64,000 bases of DNA from an uncultured Mobiluncus sp. (GCF_947087965.1 NZ_CAMUES010000001.1:62001-126000); one strand, 5' to 3'. Shown: positions 16,993 to 26,958, counted from the first letter of the stretch. Made by a program: numbers and translations. The notes: generated by a model from the sequence alone, not told the origin.

Positions 16993-18731
16993 GTTCCTCG
17001 CAATACACGGTGTTTCGCCGGACTCGCCGGCAGCGAAGAATCTCGCAATTCTTCGGTAGCGCCACCCGCTATTTAGTTGGAGTTACTCAAGCGACGTGGG
17101 TGCCGAAACGACTCCGGCGTTCGTTGGCTCTGCGGATGGCTAGTATCATGCTGGTCGCAACATTTGCGATTCTGTTCGCGGTAGGGATTTATGCTTCCGC
17201 ATCCATCAAAAACGGCATCTTTCAAGAGCGGCTGAATCAGGTGTTGGAGGAGGCTGCCACCCAAGCGAGGACGGCGCAAAATCGTTTCGACCAGGCTCCG
17301 GCCTCGACCGTGGAACAGGTACAGTCCCTTGCTCAGGACGTAGTCACCTCAATCTCCACCCTCACTTCCGGTTCTAGTGCCCCCGCCGTGCTGATTTTGC
17401 GCAACCCCAGCGAAACCTCCTCCTTTGTCATTAACGAAATCGCTACCCAAAACATGCGGGAAGTCATTACTTCCCAACTGCGTGAGGCGGTACAGCAAAA
17501 GACCGGCCAGCATTGGCAGTCTATTGAGATTACGGACGCACAAGGCAAGCGGCATCCCGGTATTGCGGTGGGAACTGCTGTGACCCTGCCTTTAGCGGGG
17601 GCGCACGAACTTTACCTGGTGTACTCTCTGGCTGACGAACAGGCGGCAATCAACCTGGTGATGGGGGTTTTAGGTGGTGGCGGCCTCGCTGTGCTGGTGC
17701 TGGTGGCGGGCATGACCTGGGTAGTGGTCTATTCCGTGCTGGTGCCGGTGCGCCGCACGGTGCGCACGGCGGAACGCTTGGCAGCTGGGGACTTGAACGC
17801 ACGTGTACTCTCACAAGGCCAGGATGAAACCGCGCAACTGGCTGATTCCTTCAATAAAATGGCGGATTCCTTGCAGTCCAAGATTGATACTCTGGGCCAG
17901 ATGTCCCGGCTACAGCAGCGTTTTGTCTCCGATGTGTCCCACGAGTTGCGCACCCCGTTGACCACGATGCGGATTGCCGATGACGTCATCTATGATGCCC
18001 GCGAAGAACTTGACCCTGCCGCGCTGCGAAGCGCGGAACTGCTGCATGACCAGATTGATCGGTTCGATGCCATGCTGGCGGATTTGCTTGAAATTTCGCG
18101 TATTGACTCCGGGTCTGCCCGGCTCGATTTTGAGATGGTGAACTTGAACAAACTCGTTGAGCAAGTTGTGGAGGATAACGCTACTTTGGCTGAACAGGTG
18201 GGGTGCCGGGTCATCTTTAACCCGCCAAAGTACCCTTGCGCAGCGGAGCTTGATACCCGCCGAGTGACCCGTATCGTGCGGAATTTGCTGGTTAACGCCA
18301 TTGAGCACTCCGAAGGAAATCCCGTAGTAATTACTACCGATTCCAGCGAAACTGCCGTGGCTCTGCGGGTTTCTGATCACGGGGTGGGGATGTCACCGGA
18401 AGTGACCAGCCGAGTGTTTGATCGTTTCTATCGTGCTGACCCGGCACGAGCGCGGACCACGGGCGGTACCGGGTTGGGCTTGGCCATCTCTCTAGAGGAT
18501 GCTCGCCTGTCTGGGGGCACTCTGCAGGCATGGGGCAAAACCGGCTATGGTTCGTCGTTCTTGCTGACCCTGCCACGGCGTCACGATATGGAGATTGGCC
18601 CTTCGCCTCTGGATATTACTGACTATGTGGAACCTACCTTGGATAGTTACGTTCCGCCTCAACCTGTGCCGGAAAAAGCAATAACGCCTGCGAACGTGTC
18701 GGACGCTCTGGGGAAAAATGGGGAGGTGTAG
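16989..18731 (+). CDS. mtrB: Sensor histidine kinase MtrB
   Basis: Membrane kinase partner of MtrA. In 580 residues: helix 1 at about 47-70, an extracytoplasmic domain of about 150 residues, helix 2 at about 222-252, HAMP (252-305), HisKA with phospho-acceptor His318 in SDVSHELRTPLTTMR, and HATPase motifs NLLVNAIEHS, DHGVGM and GTGLGLAI. GTG start at 16989 overlaps the mtrA stop. A tail of about 60 residues after the ATPase domain is Pro-rich and without clear function. Confidence 0.95.
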   Translation: MSSSQYTVFRRTRRQRRISQFFGSATRYLVGVTQATWVPKRLRRSLALRMASIMLVATFAILFAVGIYASASIKNGIFQERLNQVLEEAATQARTAQNRFDQAPASTVEQVQSLAQDVVTSISTLTSGSSAPAVLILRNPSETSSFVINEIATQNMREVITSQLREAVQQKTGQHWQSIEITDAQGKRHPGIAVGTAVTLPLAGAHELYLVYSLADEQAAINLVMGVLGGGGLAVLVLVAGMTWVVVYSVLVPVRRTVRTAERLAAGDLNARVLSQGQDETAQLADSFNKMADSLQSKIDTLGQMSRLQQRFVSDVSHELRTPLTTMRIADDVIYDAREELDPAALRSAELLHDQIDRFDAMLADLLEISRIDSGSARLDFEMVNLNKLVEQVVEDNATLAEQVGCRVIFNPPKYPCAAELDTRRVTRIVRNLLVNAIEHSEGNPVVITTDSSETAVALRVSDHGVGMSPEVTSRVFDRFYRADPARARTTGGTGLGLAISLEDARLSGGTLQAWGKTGYGSSFLLTLPRRHDMEIGPSPLDITDYVEPTLDSYVPPQPVPEKAITPANVSDALGKNGEV

Positions 18732-18733
18732 CC

Positions 18734-20410
18734 ATGTTAAACAAACATCGAACTCCGTGGTGGGGCGCTGTCCTCGGCGGCATTTCTGCCCTCAGCCTGG
18801 TCGGTTGTGCCGCGTTACCAACTGCCGGTCCTGTCAATGATTCTGAAGTACGAGTCGGCATGAATCAGCCGCTGCTAGGCTTGAGCGCCCCCGGGCCCGT
18901 CCCGAACGCAACCGTGGAACAAATTGTGACCGGTTTTATTCGTGCCTGTTCGGCGGGATATTCCGATGACTTCACCGTGGCACGTTCGTTCCTCGCTCCC
19001 AAAGCGGCGATAGACTGGCGCCCCGATGTTCAAGTCGAAATTTTCGATACGGATTCCGCGCTGGAGACTCGTCAACTGGGCGATGGCTCTGTCGAAGTGA
19101 CCGCTCGCGCGCTCGGAAGCGTCGACGAGCATGGAAACTATACCGTGGCAGGTCCCTCCGAGAGGGTTCGTACTGTGTTTTCTCTGGTGAAGCCCGCCGA
19201 CAATCAGTGGCGTATCGCGGCTTTGGAGGACGGAGTGATGCTTTCCCAATCGGCTTTCAGCTCGATTTACGCTTCGGCTCCCGTGTACTTCCTCACCAAC
19301 GATGCGGGAGCTTTGGTCCCGGATTTGCGCTGGTATCCGCGTCGACGGCTGCCTACCTACCTGGTTAATGCGCTCTTGGCGGGGCCGCAAGCTGGCTTTA
19401 AAGGGGCGGTTCGCTCTGCTTTCCCCGCCGGTAGCACTTTGGCAGGGGGAGCGGTCGATGTTTTTGACGGGGTCGCTAACGTGTCTTTAAATGTCCCGGA
19501 TGCTTTCAGCGATCCCACCACGATTAACTTGGCGTATTGGCAGATAGAGTCGACACTGCGCGATGTTTCGGGAATCTCTACCGTCAGTTTGAGTATCGGC
19601 AAAGTGCCTTTGGAGAACACGAATCCAATCACGCAAAGTACCACGCCGCAATTCCCCATTATGGTCAAAGACGGCAACGTGGTGCGTCTGAACTCCGGAG
19701 CCACCGAGGTCCTGGTGCCTGCCGGGGTGGTGGCTTCCGGCGATATCACGAACCCGGCTATTTCTACCGCTGGCAACGAAATCGTCTTTACAGATTCCAG
19801 TTATCGCCGGCTTTATATGTGGGGGCACGGTGCGGTGACGAAGTTGTATAACGGTCGAGAGCTGTTGGCTGCTTCCATCGATAGAAACGGTTGGATTTGG
19901 ACTCTGGATACAGCTAATCCGCGCCAAGTTATTGCGTTGCGTCCCGATGGAACCAGGACGAATTTGGAAGTGCCGTGGGAAACCGGAGACCCGGTCCATG
20001 CCTTTACCGTTAGCCCCGACGGAACACGGGTCGCCTTCGTACGCCACGTAGCTCAGGCAGACATTGTGAGTGTCGCGGTGGTCATTCGGGACGGCTCGGG
20101 CGCTCCGAAATCGTTTTCCGCTCCGGTGACGTTGCAGGCCGGGAATGAGATTGTTCCCGCAATTGCATGGTTGCAAGGAGATTCCCTGGTGTTGCTGACT
20201 GGTTCAGGAGACAACACTACCGTTCGAATTGCTCCGCTTTTTGGACCGGTATCAACTTTGCCGGGGGTTAAGAACGCTGTAGATTTGGCCGCCGGCGAGG
20301 AAGAAAACCAGATTTATCTGATTACTATGAGTGGCGATTTATACAAGCGTTCCGGTAGGAACTGGCAGCAAGTCCTCAACGGGGTCGCCGATCCCAGCTA
20401 CCCCGGATAG
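18734..20410 (+). CDS. lpqB: Lipoprotein LpqB (MtrB-associated, GerMN and beta-propeller domains)
   Basis: Envelope lipoprotein known to modulate MtrAB signalling in actinobacteria. The signal peptide ends in lipobox LVGC with Cys25. A GerMN-type domain follows (about 200-290, LPTYLVNALLAGPQAGFKGAV), and a repeated beta-propeller-like region runs to the end (VSPDGTRVAFVRH). Length 558 is typical. The start lies just after the mtrB stop. Confidence 0.93.
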   Translation: MLNKHRTPWWGAVLGGISALSLVGCAALPTAGPVNDSEVRVGMNQPLLGLSAPGPVPNATVEQIVTGFIRACSAGYSDDFTVARSFLAPKAAIDWRPDVQVEIFDTDSALETRQLGDGSVEVTARALGSVDEHGNYTVAGPSERVRTVFSLVKPADNQWRIAALEDGVMLSQSAFSSIYASAPVYFLTNDAGALVPDLRWYPRRRLPTYLVNALLAGPQAGFKGAVRSAFPAGSTLAGGAVDVFDGVANVSLNVPDAFSDPTTINLAYWQIESTLRDVSGISTVSLSIGKVPLENTNPITQSTTPQFPIMVKDGNVVRLNSGATEVLVPAGVVASGDITNPAISTAGNEIVFTDSSYRRLYMWGHGAVTKLYNGRELLAASIDRNGWIWTLDTANPRQVIALRPDGTRTNLEVPWETGDPVHAFTVSPDGTRVAFVRHVAQADIVSVAVVIRDGSGAPKSFSAPVTLQAGNEIVPAIAWLQGDSLVLLTGSGDNTTVRIAPLFGPVSTLPGVKNAVDLAAGEEENQIYLITMSGDLYKRSGRNWQQVLNGVADPSYPG

Positions 20411-20428
20411 TCAGGGAGAGAACGCGCT

Positions 20429-21208
20429 ATGGTGGTTTTCTCGGGTTTCTGGGACGCCGCAGGGGAACTGGGAAAGGTATTGTTGCCCACGGAATGCGTC
20501 GGCTGTGGAGCTTGGGATGAAGAAATCTGTGACACCTGTTTGGCGCAGATGCTGGGACGGCCGTTCCCGCTGCAGATAGCTGAGGACGAAGAAAATGTAA
20601 CAAACGTTCCAATATTTGCCATCGCCAAATATGACGGCCCGATGCGACGCGTGGTTTTGACTGGTAAGCATGATAAACGGCGGGATTTGCGCCGGTATTT
20701 CACCGCTGCGGGTCAATCGGCAGTGCAGGGCTTGGTGTCAGAAGGCCTGCTAGCTAGGGACAAATCTGGAACGGACGGTACAATCTGGGAGGAGATGTTC
20801 GTAGTCCCAGCCCCCTCCACCCATCCTCGTGATCCTTCTGCGGTTGCCGCCTCATTCGCTCAGGGTGCGGTGCGGGGACTGGTGCGAGCGGGGCTGTGTC
20901 GCCAGGCATCGGTGCTGGAAATCCTGGAACTGCAGGCAGGCTCCACGACTCAAGCTGGTTTGGGGTGGGAATCTCGCAACTTGAATCGGCACGGCAAAAT
21001 GCAGGTTCGTGGCAGTACAGCGGTGGCAAAACGCGAACTTGCCGGCAAGAGCCTGCTGATAATCGATGATGTCAGCGCCACCGGGGCGACTTTGAGAGAA
21101 ATGATTCGCGTTTTGTCCGGTTTAGACGCAGCCGTCCTTGCGGGGCTGGTTTTCGCTTCATCACGGCGCGAAATGCCAGTATCATCCACGGAGAATTCCG
21201 AAAAGTAA
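20429..21208 (+). CDS. ComF-like phosphoribosyltransferase-family protein
   Basis: A 259-residue protein with an N-terminal zinc-finger pair, Cys23-x2-Cys26 and Cys34-x2-Cys37, and a C-terminal phosphoribosyltransferase fold with the PRPP loop LLIIDDVSATGATLREM near residue 210. ComF homologues take part in DNA uptake in competent bacteria; the actinobacterial copy next to hpf is not proven to do so. It lies 18 bp after lpqB and before hpf, the order seen in mycobacteria (Rv3244c-Rv3240c region). Confidence 0.85.
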   Translation: MVVFSGFWDAAGELGKVLLPTECVGCGAWDEEICDTCLAQMLGRPFPLQIAEDEENVTNVPIFAIAKYDGPMRRVVLTGKHDKRRDLRRYFTAAGQSAVQGLVSEGLLARDKSGTDGTIWEEMFVVPAPSTHPRDPSAVAASFAQGAVRGLVRAGLCRQASVLEILELQAGSTTQAGLGWESRNLNRHGKMQVRGSTAVAKRELAGKSLLIIDDVSATGATLREMIRVLSGLDAAVLAGLVFASSRREMPVSSTENSEK

Positions 21209-21372
21209 GTGGAAGTCCTGCACGGCTTTGCGGTGTGCTCTAAAATATAAAGCACATGCAAAAATCGCAGGTGACACACCGGAGTGCACTTGCGTGAGAA
21301 AGAGGTGAGAACCGAACACTCCGTCCCAGCAAATGATAGTTGGAACCCAATTCCTAACCTAAGGAGGCCCTC

Positions 21373-21996
21373 ATGGAAATCACCGTGAAAGCACGTAATG
21401 CTGAAATCCACCCGAATTTTCGGGAATATATCGAGGAAAAAATGGCCAAGGTGGAGCAGCTGGCTCCCCGTACGCAACGTGTCGATGTGGAACTGACGCA
21501 TGAAAAGAATCCGCGACAAGCTGATACTGCGGAACGTATCGAACTGACTGTTCTCGGCAAAGGGCCGGTGGTGCGGGCGGAGGCGTCTTCGTCAGACCGC
21601 TACGCCGCTGTGGATATTGCCGCCGGAAAACTTTTTGAGCGTTTGCGTCGAGCTCGGGATCGGGCTAAGGATCACCGCAAATATGAGATTCCACCGGACG
21701 TGGAATTGGATGTGGAGATTCCGGAAACGGCTGAGGCTCCCGTCGCCAAGCCGCCGTTGAAACTGGGTGAGTCTCGCGAGGAGCAGTTGGGTGATTCTCC
21801 CGTCATTGTGCGTGAAAAGCTACACGAAAGCCGGGCCATGAGTGTTGAGGATGCCCTGGATGAGATGGAATTGGTGGGTCACCCGTTCTACCTGTTCATT
21901 GACTCCGAGACTGCGCAGCCGGCAGTGGTTTACCACCGGAAAGGCTGGACCTATGGCGTGATTCGCCTAGACGCAACCTGCAAGCTGAACGACTAA
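21373..21996 (+). CDS. hpf: Long-form ribosome hibernation promoting factor
   Basis: Inactivates 70S ribosomes by promoting 100S dimers in stationary phase. The 207 residues hold the N-terminal ribosome-binding domain (VKARNAEIHPNFREYIEEKMAKVEQL), a linker and the C-terminal dimerisation domain (DALDEMELVGHPFYLFIDS, VVYHRKGWTYGVIRL). The long form is the usual actinobacterial type. AAGGAGG precedes the ATG, a strong ribosome-binding site. The 164-bp gap upstream contains TGTGCT...AGCACA around an AT-rich segment that may hold the promoter. Confidence 0.95.
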   Translation: MEITVKARNAEIHPNFREYIEEKMAKVEQLAPRTQRVDVELTHEKNPRQADTAERIELTVLGKGPVVRAEASSSDRYAAVDIAAGKLFERLRRARDRAKDHRKYEIPPDVELDVEIPETAEAPVAKPPLKLGESREEQLGDSPVIVREKLHESRAMSVEDALDEMELVGHPFYLFIDSETAQPAVVYHRKGWTYGVIRLDATCKLND

Positions 21997-22006
21997 GTTT
22001 AAGGCC

Positions 22007-22033
22007 GGACCCTGGGACGCAGTCCCAGGGTCC
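22007..22033 (+). terminator. Strong intrinsic terminator after hpf
   Basis: GGACCCTGGGAC and its exact complement form a 12-bp stem with a three-base loop, followed by CTCTTTATTT. Confidence 0.9.
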
Positions 22034-22069
22034 CTCTTTATTTATCTTCGGTGAGCCAAAGTAACTGCT

Positions 22070-22121
22070 CCCCCCCCCAAAAAAACGGAGCTTCGCGCCT
22101 CGCTTTCGCGAAGCTAGGCGC
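22070..22121 (+). promoter_or_regulatory. C9-A7 tract and two overlapping hairpins upstream of secA
   Basis: A run of nine C (22070-22078) is followed by seven A (22079-22085). Directly after come two mutually exclusive stems: AGCTTCGCG/CGCGAAGCT (22089-22115) and GCGCCT/AGGCGC with inner GCTT/AAGC (22095-22121). TAAAAT at 22129-22134 is a possible -10, which would place the inverted repeats over the -35 region; alternatively they belong to a transcribed leader. No known RNA family is assigned. Confidence 0.35.
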
Positions 22122-22252
22122 TTTCAACTAAAATGGTCAAGGCTGAGTCGTCACGGTCGGGACAAACCCCTGACAATCGTCGATAAAAGGCTGTTGACCT
22201 CAATGGATAGCCCCATAAGGCCATCCCATAGACCTGAAAAGGAAGGCAAAAC

Positions 22253-25099
22253 GTGTCCTTACTTGATAAGTTCATGCGCATCGGTGAAGGTAAAGTCCTT
22301 AAAAAGCTGGTGAAAGTAGCTGATGCGGTGGACCTGCTTGAAGACGAATACCGCGAGTTGAGCGATAGCGAACTGAAAGCGAAGACTGACGAGTTCAAGC
22401 AGCGCCTGGAAGAGGGTGAGAAACTCGACAACCTCATGATTGAGGCTTTCGCGACCGTTCGCGAAGCTTCCGATCGAGTGCTCGGGCTGCGTCACTTCCG
22501 GGAACAGATTATGGGCGGGGCGGCCCTGCACTGGGGCAACATTGCCGAAATGAAGACCGGTGAAGGCAAGACTTTGGTAGCTACGCTGCCGTGTTACCTG
22601 CGGGCGCTGAGCGGCAAAGGCGTACACGTTGTCACTGTGAACGACTACCTGGCGTCTTACCAGGGCGAATTGATGGGACGCGTATACCGTTACTTGGGTC
22701 TGAGCACCGGCATCATCATGGCTCAGATGGATCCCGAGGAACGCCGCAAACAGTACAACTGCGACATTACCTACGGCACCAACAATGAGTTCGGTTTCGA
22801 TTACCTGCGCGACAATATGGCACAACGAGTCGAAGACCTAGTGCAGCGGGAACACAACTACATCATCGTCGATGAGGTGGACTCCATTCTGATTGACGAA
22901 GCCCGTACCCCCCTGATTATCTCCGGTCCCGCCCAGGGCGATGTCAACCACTGGTATACGGATTTCGCCAAGATTGTCCAGGATTTGCACCCCGGAGAAG
23001 ACTACGAGGTGGACCAAAAGAAACGTACCGTGGGGGTCTTGGAACCCGGTATTGACAAAGTTGAGGACTACCTGGGTATCGACAATCTCTATGAGGTCGC
23101 CAACACGCCCCTGATTGGGTTTTTGAATAACGCCATTAAGGCTAAAGAGCTGTTTAAGCTGGATAAAGACTATATTGTCACCCCGGAAGGGGAAGTGCTG
23201 ATTGTTGATGAGCACACTGGGCGTGTCCTGCCCGGAAGGCGCTACAACGAAGGGATGCACCAGGCGATTGAAGCTAAAGAAGGCGTAGAGATTAAGGCTG
23301 AAAACCAGACTTTGGCCACGATTACTCTGCAGAACTACGTGCGTCTCTATCCGAAAGGTTCGCGTGCTGGCATGACCGGTACCGCTGAGACCGAGGCCGC
23401 CGAATTTAACGATGTTTACAAGATGGGCGTGGTGCCGATTCCCACGCACAAACCCATGATTCGCGAGGACAAAGACGACGTGGTGTACAAAACCGCTGAA
23501 GCGAAATTCAACGCGGTCGTTGAGGACATCGAAGAAAACTATCACCGCGGCCAGCCTGTCCTGGTCGGCACCACCTCGGTGGAGAAATCCGAATACCTCT
23601 CGCACCTGCTGAACCAGCGGAAGATTCCCCACCAGGTGTTGAACGCGAAACAGCACGAACGTGAAGCTGCAGTTGTGGCGATGGCTGGCCGAAAGGGTCA
23701 GGTCACAGTCGCGACCAACATGGCCGGACGCGGTACCGATATTATGCTGGGCGGCAACGCCGAATTCTTGGCGGTACAGGATTTGAAAGACCGCGGGCTG
23801 GATCCGGAGGAAAACTCTGAAGAATATGAGGCTGCTTGGCCCCAAGCCTTGAAGGATGCCAAAGCCAAGGTGGCTCAGGAACACGACGAGGTTGTGGAAC
23901 TTGGTGGACTCTACGTCTTGGGCACGGAACGCCACGAGTCGCGCCGTATCGACAACCAGCTGCGCGGTCGTGCGGGACGTCAAGGAGACCCCGGCCGCTC
24001 CCGCTTCTACCTGTCGATGGAAGACGAGCTGATGCGTTTTGCCAACCAAGGCTGGCTCGGCAACGTGATGCGTTCGAGTCTGCCCGAGGACATTCCCATG
24101 GAGTTTAAGATGGTTTCCGGCGCGATTCGTTCGGCGCAAACCCAGGTGGAGGGTCGTAACGCGGAAATCCGTAAAAATGTTTTGAAGTACGACGATGTGA
24201 TGACTGAGCAGCGCGAAACTGTCTACGGGGAACGGGGACGAGTGCTGCGTGGGGAGGACCTCTCGGCCACGGTTGACTCCTTCATCGAGGGCACAATTGC
24301 GGATGCGGTTGCGCAGGCCACGGACCTTCCCGATACCAGCGAATGGGATCTAAAGACCTTGTGGGCGGGGCTAAAGAATCTCTACCCGGTGTCGCTTTCG
24401 GTGGAGGATTTGGAAAACGCGGTGGGCGGTAAATCGGCTTTGACCACGGATTTCATCACCGAGCAGCTGGTTGATGACGCCAAGTTGCAGTATGAGCTAG
24501 CCGGTAAGTCTTTGGCGGAAAATCCCATTGCGCAAGCCCAGCTGGGCGATGAACCGATGAAGGAGTTGGAACGGCGAGTTCTGCTTTCGGTGGTGGATCG
24601 GCTGTGGCGTGAGCATCTGTACGAGATGGATTACCTGAAGGAAGGCATCGGGCTGCGGGCGATGGGCCAGCGCAACCCCCTGGTGGAATATAAGACTGAG
24701 GGCTACCTCATGTTCAGCGCCATGATGGGACGTATTAAGGAAGAGACTGTCCAGAATGTATTTGGGTACGTCAAGGCCTTTGTCGATGCCCTGGAGCGCG
24801 CTGAAGCCGCAGCTCAGGAAGCTGGGGAGGCTGGCGAAGGCCAGGCGGAAGTAACGGAAGAGCCGACACCGGACAGCAAAGCGCCTCTCTCTAAGAGCGC
24901 GGCAAAAAAGAAAGCCCGCAACTTTAAGAAATCCGGGCGCAGAGCCGGTCTGAAATCGGTATCCGCGAATCGCACGGTTATGGGCGATACCGGACATCAG
25001 GCTATGAACTCACAAATCTCTTATTCCAGCGATGGCTCCACTGAACAAGCTCCGCAGGGCAACAGAGCGCAGCGTCGTGCGGCAAAACGGCGGGGCTGA
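22253..25099 (+). CDS. secA: Preprotein translocase ATPase SecA
   Basis: Drives secretory proteins through SecYEG. The 948 residues contain Walker A KTGEGKT (101-107), DEVD (207-210) followed by [15 protein letters not shown], the second nucleotide-binding fold [12 protein letters not shown] and the helical scaffold. The C-terminal tail ends in a basic [12 protein letters not shown] and lacks the Cys/His zinc motif of the E. coli tail, as is usual for actinobacterial SecA1. Start is GTG at 22253 with AAGGAAGG upstream. Operon position after hpf matches SecA1 in mycobacteria. Confidence 0.97.
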   Translation: MSLLDKFMRIGEGKVLKKLVKVADAVDLLEDEYRELSDSELKAKTDEFKQRLEEGEKLDNLMIEAFATVREASDRVLGLRHFREQIMGGAALHWGNIAEMKTGEGKTLVATLPCYLRALSGKGVHVVTVNDYLASYQGELMGRVYRYLGLSTGIIMAQMDPEERRKQYNCDITYGTNNEFGFDYLRDNMAQRVEDLVQREHNYIIVDEVDSILIDEARTPLIISGPAQGDVNHWYTDFAKIVQDLHPGEDYEVDQKKRTVGVLEPGIDKVEDYLGIDNLYEVANTPLIGFLNNAIKAKELFKLDKDYIVTPEGEVLIVDEHTGRVLPGRRYNEGMHQAIEAKEGVEIKAENQTLATITLQNYVRLYPKGSRAGMTGTAETEAAEFNDVYKMGVVPIPTHKPMIREDKDDVVYKTAEAKFNAVVEDIEENYHRGQPVLVGTTSVEKSEYLSHLLNQRKIPHQVLNAKQHEREAAVVAMAGRKGQVTVATNMAGRGTDIMLGGNAEFLAVQDLKDRGLDPEENSEEYEAAWPQALKDAKAKVAQEHDEVVELGGLYVLGTERHESRRIDNQLRGRAGRQGDPGRSRFYLSMEDELMRFANQGWLGNVMRSSLPEDIPMEFKMVSGAIRSAQTQVEGRNAEIRKNVLKYDDVMTEQRETVYGERGRVLRGEDLSATVDSFIEGTIADAVAQATDLPDTSEWDLKTLWAGLKNLYPVSLSVEDLENAVGGKSALTTDFITEQLVDDAKLQYELAGKSLAENPIAQAQLGDEPMKELERRVLLSVVDRLWREHLYEMDYLKEGIGLRAMGQRNPLVEYKTEGYLMFSAMMGRIKEETVQNVFGYVKAFVDALERAEAAAQEAGEAGEGQAEVTEEPTPDSKAPLSKSAAKKKARNFKKSGRRAGLKSVSANRTVMGDTGHQAMNSQISYSSDGSTEQAPQGNRAQRRAAKRRG

Positions 25100-25109
25100 G
25101 GGTCTCATT

Positions 25110-25922
25110 TTAGCCCAGGCGAATCGCGGCAATCATCCATTGATTGCCATGATTTTCTAAGGTTAGCGCGGCGGCACGAGTCCGCTGGCCATCATTGAGT
25201 ACGACAACCGCTTCGTGGGTGGTCGCGGAGGTAGCCCGGCTGTGGGCACTGAGCACCCTCACTGGTGACACCCGGCGTGTCTTACCTCCGATGAGTCCCG
25301 GCTGTGGCTTTTGTTTGGAACCAATAGCGTTTCGGCGCTGTTCGAGGTAACGATAAGCCTGTGGCGAGGCCCAGCGAGTCATTTGGGACAAAGGGCGCAT
25401 GCCCTCAATGATTTCTAGCCCGCACCGAGCCATCTGAGCGGCCCAAACTCGAGGGGAATGTTGGACATCCTCAATGAAAGATTTCCCTTGGGTCCTTACG
25501 GGGTCTGGGGCTGTACCGGGGTGTCCGGATTTCTCTGTTCGGTGTTGCGGATCTATCGAGTGCCATGTCTGACCCCTCTGGGCATAAGTTGCCTTGACCA
25601 AACTCCGCAAGGACGGCTTGGCTACCTGACGGCGTTTCAAGGCGGGACCGACTACTGGCTGGAGTCGCTGGTTCGTCACGAGTGCGGCGGCGTGCTTCAG
25701 ATCATTTTGGCCAGACTCATGATGCTTGACCTCCTGCTGGAATCCCCGTTCGGTTTCCATCAGTAGATTTTCGGTAACTTCGGTGGCTATCGGCTGCGAG
25801 CTCACGTCAGAGGAGAGGGATATTGAGGGTACGGATGCGGGGGCGGTGCTAGGCGTAGGGCGAGTCGCCTCAGCAGAGTCATTGGTTTCGACAGTATTGG
25901 GTTCAAGAAGTGCGGTTTTCAT
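25110..25922 (-). CDS. Rv3235-like protein (DUF6459-type)
   Basis: A 270-residue protein whose last 110 residues (from RVWAAQMARCGLEIIEGMRP to the terminal WMIAAIRLG) look like the conserved domain found downstream of secA in actinobacteria. Residues 1-140 are Ser/Thr/Pro- and Gln-rich and appear disordered. Function is unknown. It converges with secA with only 10 bp between stops. AAAGGGAAA precedes the ATG. Confidence 0.65.
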   Translation of the reverse strand: MKTALLEPNTVETNDSAEATRPTPSTAPASVPSISLSSDVSSQPIATEVTENLLMETERGFQQEVKHHESGQNDLKHAAALVTNQRLQPVVGPALKRRQVAKPSLRSLVKATYAQRGQTWHSIDPQHRTEKSGHPGTAPDPVRTQGKSFIEDVQHSPRVWAAQMARCGLEIIEGMRPLSQMTRWASPQAYRYLEQRRNAIGSKQKPQPGLIGGKTRRVSPVRVLSAHSRATSATTHEAVVVLNDGQRTRAAALTLENHGNQWMIAAIRLG

Positions 25923-26107
25923 AGTATTTCCCTTTGTTAGCGAGTTTTATTTAGTTATTACACGTTTGATAGCGTTTGATTCCTTATCCTAAGATTTTTT
26001 TTGTTTCTTTGTCAACATCCGGCTTTTTAAGGCTGTTTACAGCATTTTTGGTAGTTAGAAATATGTTTTGCTACTCTCGCTACGGTGGGTGAGTTAGACT
26101 ACAGTGC
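25923..26107. promoter_or_regulatory. AT-rich divergent intergenic region with a direct repeat
   Basis: This 185-bp region is clearly more AT-rich than its neighbours. GTTTGAT occurs twice in the same orientation with a 10-bp period (25964-25970 and 25974-25980). TAGACT at 26095-26100 lies 7 nt before the GTG at 26108 and is the candidate -10 of a leaderless promoter. Confidence 0.4.
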
Positions 26108-26617
26108 GTGGAGCATGACGATTATCTTGACGATCTCTCGGCTGATTTTGCGGCGAAGCTGCGCGTACAGCGGCAAGCCGAAGCGACTGAGTTGTCAGCG
26201 GCGGATGCAGCGGAGGTGACGCTCTCTGGCCGTTTATTAGCTAGTAAGGGCACTGCGGTCGAGATTAGGCTCATCAATGGGGAATCGCTGCGTGGTGAAG
26301 TCGCTGATGCTGCAGCGAGTTGGCTGATACTGCGCTTGCTGCGTATGGATATCTTCATAAGGTACTCGGCCATCGAAGTCGTTTCCGGCCTGGGGACCGT
26401 ACCGCAATGGCCCACTTTGGTTGAAGCGAGAATTCCAGGCACAGTGAAGCTGCGCGAGTTTGCCGCCACCCGCCGCGAAGTCCAATTCACCACTCACAAC
26501 CAGACTTTGAAAGGCTACATTGAGAGAGTTGGTGCGGACTTTGTGGATATTGTCGATCACGGTCGCCATGAAGCCATTGCACTGTCTGGACTTCTCTATG
26601 TCTCTTGCCCGCGTTGA
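26108..26617 (+). CDS. Conserved actinobacterial protein of unknown function
   Basis: A 169-residue protein starting at GTG 26108. Residues 50-170 are beta-rich with repeated hydrophobic-turn patterns (AVEIRLINGESLRGEVADA, SGLGTVPQWP, LKGYIERVGADFVDIVDH), which suggests two small barrel units of SH3- or Sm-like type; this is a structural guess. Similar proteins occur near secA/aroA in other actinobacteria. There is no signal peptide or membrane helix. No Shine-Dalgarno sequence precedes the start, fitting a leaderless mRNA. Confidence 0.6.
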   Translation: MEHDDYLDDLSADFAAKLRVQRQAEATELSAADAAEVTLSGRLLASKGTAVEIRLINGESLRGEVADAAASWLILRLLRMDIFIRYSAIEVVSGLGTVPQWPTLVEARIPGTVKLREFAATRREVQFTTHNQTLKGYIERVGADFVDIVDHGRHEAIALSGLLYVSCPR

Positions 26618-26643
26618 GGAGCACTACTGGGAATAAAAAACGT

Positions 26644-26692
26644 CAGCCCCCGCCAAGTGTGTAACCAGGAGCGGTTAATCAAGCGGGGGCTG
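26644..26692. terminator. Compound bidirectional terminator
   Basis: CAGCCCCCGC and GCGGGGGCTG form a perfect 10-bp stem whose loop contains a second stem TAACC/GGTTA. An A-run on the left gives a U-run for minus-strand transcription, so it mainly ends the HTH gene; the gene at 26108 converges on it. Confidence 0.8.
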
Positions 26693-26704
26693 CGAAAGAA
26701 AGGG

Positions 26705-26923
26705 CTAGTCCACCAAGGCTGCCCCGGAAGCGATTTTTTCCTCGCTTTGGGCGTATTGTCCCTTGATATATTCCTCCATTGCAGATTCCTCGATGCGCCA
26801 GAGGCCGCGCCCGCCAATCTGGATAGCTTTGAGCTCTCCGTTATTGATGAGGTTACGCACTGCGCCGTGAGAAACCTTCAGCATGTCAGCAACATCAGCA
26901 ATAGTGTAAAAATTATATCCCAT
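26705..26923 (-). CDS. Excisionase-type (MerR-like) helix-turn-helix DNA-binding protein
   Basis: A 72-residue protein with the HTH_17/excisionase pattern YTIADVADMLKVSHGAVRNL, a wing NGELKAIQIGGRGLWRIEES, and a short acidic tail. It is related in type to BldC and AlpA regulators, not to a phage integrase system: no integrase or att-like repeat is present. ATG at 26923 is chosen since TACCAT lies 6 nt upstream with TTGTGG 17 bp before it, a leaderless promoter; a GTG at 26956 would add 11 residues. It is divergent from the SAF gene, which it may regulate. Confidence 0.8.
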   Translation of the reverse strand: MGYNFYTIADVADMLKVSHGAVRNLINNGELKAIQIGGRGLWRIEESAMEEYIKGQYAQSEEKIASGAALVD

Positions 26924-26929
26924 GAGTTT

Positions 26930-26958
26930 ATGGTACATCAAATGACACAAAACCACAA
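26930..26958 (-). promoter_or_regulatory. Candidate leaderless promoter of the HTH gene
   Basis: Minus strand: TTGTGG, 17 bases, TACCAT (26935-26930), six bases, ATG at 26923. The -35 shares its first three bases with the TTGACA consensus. Confidence 0.45.

Noticed and set aside
22034..22140. 6C-type sRNA
   Set aside because: That family needs two stem-loops with C-rich loops; only one C-run is present and the locus differs.
22838..24139. 433-codon open frame antisense to secA
   Set aside because: It lies wholly within secA on the other strand; its translation has no domain-like pattern and secA is clearly coding. A by-product of codon usage.
26705..26923. Phage excisionase or integrated element
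   Set aside because: No integrase, att-like repeats, tRNA target or shift in composition; the protein resembles chromosomal BldC/AlpA-type regulators.
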